Source: Chitinophagales bacterium (GTDB lineage: Bacteria > Bacteroidota > Bacteroidia > Chitinophagales > Chitinophagaceae). Taken from it: a stretch of DNA of 53,646 nt. A program made the position numbers and the translations under genes. The notes beneath the pieces were generated by a model. The model searched no databases, had not been told where the DNA came from, and saw nothing but the letters and a program-made list of their open reading frames with translations. The stretch covers positions 1 through 53,646 of the forward strand of contig JAAFIK010000030.1 of NCBI GenBank assembly GCA_013298665.1. The letters are read 5' to 3'. How positions within the stretch are numbered: the first letter of the stretch is position 1; each line of letters starts with the position of its first letter. Shown piece after piece: positions 51,924 through 53,646 of this stretch.

Positions 51924-52550
51924 ATGTACCTCAGGATTTACTTTGGCAACAAACCCGTTTATCTCTGCGACAGCCTTGATGCGGAGCTTGAAGAAGTATT
52001 GCACCATCCCGATGCCATTTATATTGATGAGTTTTCGCCCCCGGCCATCAAATCGCTGCTGCACGAAATCAAAAAAGATAATTTTCATGCGGGGGTTATC
52101 CGGCACTCCGACCTGGAAGCCCTGCGCAAGGCTTTTTTCAAAAACTTTATCCTTATACAGGCAGCAGGCGGACTGGTAAAAAACAACAACAACGAAATCC
52201 TGATGCTTTTTCGCCTCGGTAAGTGGGACCTGCCCAAGGGCAAACTGGATCCCGGTGAAAGCCTCGAAACCTGTGCCATACGTGAGGTGGCCGAAGAAAC
52301 GGGCATCAGCGACCTTACCATTACCGCCAAACTGCCGAATACTTACCATACTTATGATGAGTTTGGCAAACACATCCTCAAAGAAACGCATTGGTATGCC
52401 ATGCGCACCGGTGCGGAACAAAGGCTGGTACCCCAAACCACAGAAAATATTGAAGTAGCCGAATGGGGTGGCCCGGAACGCATGGAACAGTACCTGGCCA
52501 ATACCTATCCTTCGGTGGCGGAGCTATTACAGCGTACTATAGTTGGGTAA
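51924..52550 (+). CDS. Nudix hydrolase
   Basis: A 208-residue protein. The Nudix box G-x5-E-x7-R-E-V-x-E-E-x-G-I is complete, starting G-K-L-D-P-G-E-S and ending A-E-E-T-G-I (about residues 108-130), giving the Glu ligands for Mg2+. The preceding L-G-K-W-D-L-P-K-G is typical. An N-terminal domain of about 75 residues (Y-L-R-I-Y-F-G-N-K-P-V-Y-L) is an addition found in Bacteroidota members. Substrate (nucleoside diphosphate derivative) is unknown. Confidence 0.93.
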   Translation: MYLRIYFGNKPVYLCDSLDAELEEVLHHPDAIYIDEFSPPAIKSLLHEIKKDNFHAGVIRHSDLEALRKAFFKNFILIQAAGGLVKNNNNEILMLFRLGKWDLPKGKLDPGESLETCAIREVAEETGISDLTITAKLPNTYHTYDEFGKHILKETHWYAMRTGAEQRLVPQTTENIEVAEWGGPERMEQYLANTYPSVAELLQRTIVG

Positions 52551-52660
52551 AGGCGCAATGGGTAACGCTTTTATCCATCAGCCGTTTTTTATATATTGTG
52601 TGCAGGTTGCGGACAGGAGCTCCGGTACCTGCTGATGACCATACCAATATTACCGCAAAT

Positions 52661-53074
52661 ATGAAGCAACATACCACCAATTACTACGATACATTCATTG
52701 CCATTGCCGATGATTGCCCGACCGGTTGCGGGGAAGTGCCCCCGGTAAAAGGCGGTGCCCAAACGGTGGCAACGATCCAGTTTGAGATGATCAGCCGGAA
52801 TCCGTACCAATTTACCGCCGATGATGTTTTGTTTCAGGTATATGCCATCAAAAATGACCTGGCGGAGAGTGAATACGCCCGGGCAAGGGAGCAGTTCTTT
52901 TCCAAAGGACAGCCCTGTATGCGCTGTTCGCCCCTGACGAAACGGTATGGCTGGGGTGTACACTGCGACAAAGCGGGGAAAATTGCCCTTGTTGGTGCGG
53001 GTACGGCTGCGTACCAAAAGTTCGCCACTGATAAAAAAGGGAAAATCGTTAAGGCGATGAAATCGAAATCCTGA
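52661..53074 (+). CDS. DUF6157 family protein
   Basis: A 137-residue soluble protein. H-T-T-N-Y-Y-D-T-F-I-A-I-A-D-D-C-P near the N-terminus, F-F-S-K-G-Q-P-C-M-R-C-S near 82-93 and L-T-K-R-Y-G-W-G-V-H near 95-104 match DUF6157. Function unknown. I start at ATG 52661; the open frame upstream overlaps the Nudix gene and is not family-like. The repeat array starts right after the stop. Confidence 0.88.
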   Translation: MKQHTTNYYDTFIAIADDCPTGCGEVPPVKGGAQTVATIQFEMISRNPYQFTADDVLFQVYAIKNDLAESEYARAREQFFSKGQPCMRCSPLTKRYGWGVHCDKAGKIALVGAGTAAYQKFATDKKGKIVKAMKSKS

Positions 53075-53228
53075 CCCATTCCCCCGGGGTTTTGCCCAGT
53101 TCCCTCAGGGTTTTCCCGGAATACTGAAATAAATTTCAAAAACGCTTCAGGGTTTTCCCAAAATACTAAAGTAAATCTCAAAAACTCTTCAGGGTTTTCT
53201 CAGAATACTAAAGTAAATCTCAAAAACT
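53073..53228. repeat. Diverged 42-bp repeats preceding the 21-bp array
   Basis: Three consecutive 42-bp copies at 53103-53144, 53145-53186 and 53187-53228. The second and third are nearly identical and the first is more diverged; each begins with a CTTCAGGG or CCTCAGGG core followed by TTTT. 42 is twice 21, and the core is that of the following array. About 30 bp before them are two more diverged CAGGG/CGGGG-TTTT units. Confidence 0.85.
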
Positions 53229-53571
53229 CTTCAGGGTTTTGACCAATTCCCTCAGGGTTTTGACCGATTCCCTCAGGGATTTGACCGATTCCCTCAGGGT
53301 TTTGACCGATTTCCTCAGGGTTTTGACCGATTCCCTCAGGGTTTTGACCGATTCCCTCAGGGTTTTGACCGATTCCCTCAGGGATTTGACCGATTCCCTC
53401 AGGGATTTGACCGATTCCCTCAGGGTTTTGACCAATTCCTGCAGGGATTTGACCGATTCCCTCAGGGATTTGACCGATTCCCTCAGGGTTTTGACCGATT
53501 CCCTCAGGGTTTTGACCAATTCCCTCAGGGTTTTGACCGATTTCCTCAGGGTTTTGACCAATTCCCTCCCG
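53229..53571. repeat. 21-bp tandem repeat array, about 15 units
   Basis: A short lead-in at 53229-53240 is followed by units starting at 53241, 53262, 53283 and so on every 21 bp to 53535, with a partial unit to about 53571. The core is CCCTCAGGG, flanked by GACCGATT (or GACCAATT) and TTTT (or ATTT). The period is a multiple of three and four of six frames are open. The minus frame gives heptads like E-S-V-K-T-L-R, the plus frame D-S-L-R-V-L-T. There are no unique spacers, so it is not CRISPR. I see no promoter or start that would argue for translation. Confidence 0.93.
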
Positions 53572-53584
53572 ACAATGTCTCTCA

Positions 53585-53646
53585 ACCTAAACTTTTGATA
53601 GGTCGACCTATACCTACCCATAGGCCGACCTAAACTTTTGATAGGT
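53585..53646. repeat. Start of a second repeat, period 43 bp, cut by the window edge
   Basis: The 19-base ACCTAAACTTTTGATAGGT occurs at 53585-53603 and again at 53628-53646. Between and overlapping them lies an inverted repeat, AGGTCGACCTAT and ATAGGCCGACCT, with one mismatch. This could be the beginning of another array or a hairpin element; the window ends at the second copy. Confidence 0.75.

Noticed and set aside
53241..53571. CRISPR array
   Set aside because: Units are contiguous with no unique spacers, and no cas genes are near.
53220..53621. Open frames on both strands through the 21-bp array, giving heptad-repeat peptides
   Set aside because: Any repeat of period 21 without a stop gives such frames; no promoter, start context or non-repetitive domain supports a gene. 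Kept as a repeat feature only.
1..53646. tRNA, rRNA or riboswitch genes
   Set aside because: No cloverleaf with a GGTTCGA-type arm and no recognisable riboswitch core was found in the intergenic regions I read; a covariance-model search could still find a divergent one.

Overview
The window looks like chromosome of a member of the phylum Bacteroidota, most likely family Chitinophagaceae; the genus cannot be fixed from sequence alone. The evidence is: promoters of the Bacteroidota type (TTTG, about 20 nt, TAnnTTTG), few Shine-Dalgarno sequences, a secreted protein with a type IX secretion (T9SS) C-terminal sorting domain, a TonB-dependent receptor of the outer-membrane beta-barrel family, a sdhC-sdhA-sdhB operon of the Bacteroidota kind, and small lineage-specific proteins (DUF6728, DUF6157). 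No rRNA, tRNA, CRISPR array or intact insertion sequence was seen.

Layout. 1-2.1 kb: sulfur handling (a split YeeE/YedE transporter and a persulfide dioxygenase-rhodanese fusion). 2.1-5.7 kb: housekeeping genes on the minus strand (thioesterase, coaD, pyrB, pyrR, a bestrophin channel). 5.8-8.3 kb: a TonB-dependent receptor. 8.4-13.3 kb: a minus-strand stress-type cluster (cupin, AraC regulator, nitronate monooxygenase, DJ-1/PfpI protein, YceI protein, Crp/Fnr regulator) with a clear CRP-like operator between the regulator and yceI. 13.4-15.6 kb: a small accessory zone of decayed genes (DUF2442 and kinesin-light-chain-type TPR remnants, a frameshifted XRE regulator) around one intact KilA-N gene, ending in a dense TGTGACA repeat cluster. 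15.8-27.5 kb: a giant outer-membrane protein, an oligopeptidase B-like lipoprotein, succinate dehydrogenase/fumarate reductase, a hypothetical protein and the T9SS cargo. 27.5-34.6 kb: mainly cell-wall turnover (MurQ, amino-sugar kinase, S41 protease, VanX-type dipeptidase, L,D-transpeptidase, RlpA). 34.7-49.5 kb: pullulanase, an orphan histidine kinase, lpxB, an Ntn acylase, ppk1-ppx, a dipeptide epimerase and a CBM20-GH77 glucanotransferase. 49.6-53.1 kb: small lipoprotein and metal-binding genes, pyrE, a Nudix hydrolase and DUF6157. 53.1-53.6 kb: a tandem repeat array running into a second repeat cut by the window edge.

How the genes fit together. MurQ with its kinase, the VanX-type dipeptidase and the L-Ala-D/L-Glu epimerase form a plausible route for re-using peptidoglycan sugars and peptides. 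A secreted pullulanase and a cytosolic 4-alpha-glucanotransferase would act in sequence on alpha-glucans. Ppk1 and Ppx build and degrade polyphosphate. The Crp/Fnr regulator carries the R-E-T-x-x-R recognition helix of E. coli CRP and sits next to a TGTGA-N6-TCACA palindrome, which is the most specific testable prediction here. Nothing in the window clearly amounts to an undescribed multi-gene system. The best leads are the Crp/Fnr-YceI-DJ-1 module, the TGTGACA cluster, the palindrome in the leader of the orphan histidine kinase, and the edge repeats.
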